Positions 6,726 to 7,847 of a stretch of 7,847 nt of DNA are shown here, in pieces. The notes beneath the pieces were generated by a model. The model saw nothing but the letters and a program-made list of their open reading frames with translations, searched no databases and was not told the origin of the DNA. The stretch covers positions 1-7,847 of the forward strand of contig JASHWZ010000172.1 of NCBI GenBank assembly GCA_030043865.1, in the 5' to 3' direction. The position numbers and the translations under genes were made by a program. The stretch's first letter is position 1. The number at the start of each line of letters is the position of its first letter. The stretch comes from Thermoplasmata archaeon. Lineage in GTDB: Archaea > Thermoplasmatota > Thermoplasmata > Lutacidiplasmatales > UBA184.

Positions 6726-6797
6726 GCCTCTTCACCGTGCGGGGGCGCGGGGAGGGGACGATCGGTTCGGACGACGCGCAGGGTCCATCGAAGAGGC
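6726..6797 (+). promoter_or_regulatory. Putative leader structure: 5' end of leader complementary to the eS24 ribosome-binding site
   Basis: GCCTCTTC (6726-6733) is perfectly complementary to GAAGAGGC (6790-6797), which contains the only Shine-Dalgarno-like stretch (AAGAGG, 6791-6796) 8 nt before GTG 6805. The pairing would close a loop of about 56 nt of G-rich leader and hide the ribosome-binding site. The left arm coincides with the predicted transcription start, so whether all of it is transcribed decides if the structure can form. Confidence 0.35.
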
Positions 6798-6804
6798 GAC
6801 GCAC

Positions 6805-7365
6805 GTGGAGATCAAGATCCTCGATGACCGGCCGAACCCGCTCCTGAAGCGCCACGAGTACCGCTTTCAGGTTGACCACGCGACCGCCGCGACCCCGAGC
6901 CGGGACGCGGTGCGCTCGGAACTCTCGAAGCTCGTGCACGCACCCAAGGATCGGGTCATCATCGAGCGGATGGGCGCCCGGTACGGGACCGCCGTGACTC
7001 AGGGGGACGCGATGGTTTACGAAACGGCGGAAGTCGCCCGCTCGACCACGCGCGAGCACATCCTCGTGCGCAACGGCCTCAAGGAGAAGCCCGCAGCGGG
7101 CGGCCCCGTCGCGCCGAAAGCCGAGGCACCGACCGAGCCGGCCAAGGCCGAGTCGCCGCCGGCGGAATCCCCCGCGAAGGCGCCGGCCTCCGCGCCCGCC
7201 GCACCCGCGGAGGCGAAAGCCGAGGCGAAGGCGGAGCCCAAATCGGAGCCGAAGGCCGCCCACAAGGGCGACGCGAAGGGCGAGCCTCACAAGTCCGAGC
7301 ACAAGCCGAAGGCGCCGAAGGCCGACAAGGGCGAGAAACCGGCATCCACCGAAGGGGGGACGTAG
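6805..7365 (+). CDS. rps24e: Small-subunit ribosomal protein eS24 with long low-complexity C-terminal tail
   Basis: Residues 1-93 match the archaeal eS24 fold: MEIKILDDRPNPLLKRHEYR, then TPSRDAVRSELSKL (30-43), a central strand VIIERMGARYG (51-61), and VYETAEVARSTTREHILVRN (71-90), the usual end of the protein. The family is normally about 100 aa. Here a further 93 residues (94-186) consist almost only of Ala, Lys, Pro, Glu and Ser, with repeats such as AEAKAEAKAEPKSEPK (135-150), and are predicted disordered and basic. GTG 6805 is fixed by the conserved N-terminus; a weak Shine-Dalgarno AAGAGG lies 8 nt upstream. The TATA box at 6700 drives the operon. The TAG stop is followed after two codons, in the same frame, by the ATG of eS27. 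Confidence 0.95.
   Translation: MEIKILDDRPNPLLKRHEYRFQVDHATAATPSRDAVRSELSKLVHAPKDRVIIERMGARYGTAVTQGDAMVYETAEVARSTTREHILVRNGLKEKPAAGGPVAPKAEAPTEPAKAESPPAESPAKAPASAPAAPAEAKAEAKAEPKSEPKAAHKGDAKGEPHKSEHKPKAPKADKGEKPASTEGGT
7084..7362 (+). repeat. Low-complexity Ala/Lys/Pro/Glu-coding segment of eS24
   Basis: Degenerate GCC/GCG-AAG-GAG-type codon repeats encode residues 94-186 of eS24. The densest part is at 7207-7254, where EAKA and EPKS units recur. Codons vary between units, so this is protein-level low complexity rather than a recent DNA tandem expansion. Confidence 0.7.
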
Positions 7366-7371
7366 GTCGTT

Positions 7372-7620
7372 ATGGCGAAGGCACGCGTGGGACTCTACGC
7401 GGTCCAGGGGGAGGCTCTCACGCGCACGCACAAGTCGTGTCCGAAATGCGGTCCCGGCGTCTTCCTCGCCGAGCACGGCGACCGCCGATCGTGCGGTCGA
7501 TGTGGGTACTCCGAGTCCAAGGGGAGCCCCGTGCCGAAGGCAAAGCCGGCGAAGGCTCCGAGCGAGCCCAAGGCGGCAGCGCCCCGGGCACCGGCCCCTG
7601 CCCCGCCCGCGGCGCCGTGA
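7372..7620 (+). CDS. rps27ae: Small-subunit ribosomal protein eS27 (S27ae type), zinc ribbon, with Pro/Ala-rich tail
   Basis: This 82-aa protein carries the archaeal S27ae zinc ribbon: CPKCGPGVFLAEHGDRRSCG with Cys23, Cys26, Cys41 and Cys44 as the four zinc ligands, followed by RCGYSES. Archaeal homologues end shortly after the GY motif. Here 34 extra residues (49-82) are nearly all Pro, Ala and Lys (KAKPAKAPSEPKAAAPRAP). The ATG at 7372 lies 6 nt after the eS24 TAG, so the two genes are co-transcribed and probably translationally coupled; eS24-eS27 adjacency is common in archaea. The gene ends with TGA at 7618-7620. Confidence 0.95.
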   Translation: MAKARVGLYAVQGEALTRTHKSCPKCGPGVFLAEHGDRRSCGRCGYSESKGSPVPKAKPAKAPSEPKAAAPRAPAPAPPAAP

Positions 7621-7717
7621 TCGTCGCCCGGTCGGTTGGCCCGATGCGGGAGCGGAACGCTGTCGGTCGGCCCACTGGAGCCGCCCGAGCGGCGAAGCCA
7701 GCCGGGAACGAAGACCG

Positions 7718-7723
7718 TAATAT
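7718..7723 (+). promoter_or_regulatory. Candidate TATA box of the tRNA gene
   Basis: TAATAT lies about 31-36 nt before the first base of the mature tRNA in GC-rich surroundings. Initiation about 25 nt downstream would leave a 5' leader of a few nucleotides for RNase P, as usual for archaeal tRNA genes. Confidence 0.55.
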
Positions 7724-7753
7724 CGCGGGACGTTCCGCCCCCACGTCGACCGC

Positions 7754-7827
7754 GGGCCCGTAGTATAGCTTGGACATCACGGAGGCCTCCGGAGCCTCAA
7801 ACCCGGGTTCGAATCCCGGCGGGCCCG
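7754..7827 (+). tRNA. tRNA-Arg (anticodon CCG)
   Basis: The cloverleaf has 74 nt with no intron. The acceptor stem GGGCCCG (7754-7760) pairs perfectly with CGGGCCC (7820-7826), and the discriminator is G7827. The anticodon stem GAGGC/GCCTC (7782-7786/7794-7798) closes loop CTCCGGA, with anticodon CCG at 7789-7791 reading CGG codons. The T arm is CCGGG-TTCGAAT-CCCGG (7803-7819), and the variable loop has 4 nt. T8, A14, G15, G18, G19 and A21 are all in place. The D stem is weak: G10-C25 and T11-A24 pair, but A12/C23 and T13/T22 do not. CCA is not encoded (TACC follows), so it must be added after transcription. Confidence 0.9.
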
Positions 7828-7847
7828 TACCAACCCACCTTGGAACC

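Noticed and set aside
6700..7476. 258-aa - strand frame antisense to eS24
   Set aside because: It is Arg/Leu/Gly-repetitive because it mirrors the Ala/Lys-rich tail of eS24; it also covers the promoter and leader, so it is not a gene.
7652..7738. 8-nt inverted repeat GCGGAACG / CGTTCCGC between eS27 and the tRNA
   Set aside because: The arms are 71 nt apart, no further pairing extends them and there is no T-tract; in sequence this GC-rich such matches arise by chance.
1..7847. CRISPR array, insertion sequence, integrase, toxin-antitoxin or other defence genes
   Set aside because: No spaced direct repeats, terminal inverted repeats, transposase or nuclease motifs were seen in any frame. The tRNA at the right edge could serve as an integration site, but nothing in the window suggests one.

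Overview
The window is a GC-rich stretch from an archaeon. Archaeal or eukaryotic-type ribosomal proteins eS24 and eS27 lie next to each other behind a clear TATA box. A tRNA-Arg(CCG) has no encoded CCA, and a small two-finger C2H2 protein is present. Several genes also carry GGAGG-type Shine-Dalgarno sites. The combination suggests a high-GC Thermoplasmatota-like lineage, but no feature here fixes the phylum; that placement is inference.

Layout: (1) At the left edge, on the + strand, the last 37 codons of a probable N-carbamoylputrescine amidase overlap by 4 nt a complete agmatine deiminase. Together they would convert agmatine to putrescine. (2) On the - strand, read from 5662 down to 1334, lie a GT4 glycosyltransferase (TTG start with a good Shine-Dalgarno), a small MscS-type mechanosensitive channel starting directly after its TAG, an aldo/keto reductase broken by one in-frame TAG where the family has a Trp, and a FUSC-like membrane protein. 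Short spacing suggests one envelope or stress-related transcription unit (inference). (3) On the + strand, from 5859 to the end, lie a 4-TM orphan membrane protein, the zinc-finger protein, the eS24-eS27 ribosomal pair and the tRNA.

Most noteworthy points: the amber codon at position 180 of an otherwise intact aldo/keto reductase; two other TAG stops (glycosyltransferase/MscS and eS24/eS27) after which the next gene continues in the same frame with 0 or 2 intervening codons; long Ala/Lys/Pro/Glu-rich tails on both ribosomal proteins; a perfect 8-bp complementarity between the predicted 5' end of the eS24 leader and the eS24 ribosome-binding site; and a FUSC gene with no ATG, GTG or TTG at the expected place but a CTG 5 nt after GGAGG. 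I found no CRISPR array, insertion sequence, phage gene or defence system. No gap between genes exceeds 200 nt.
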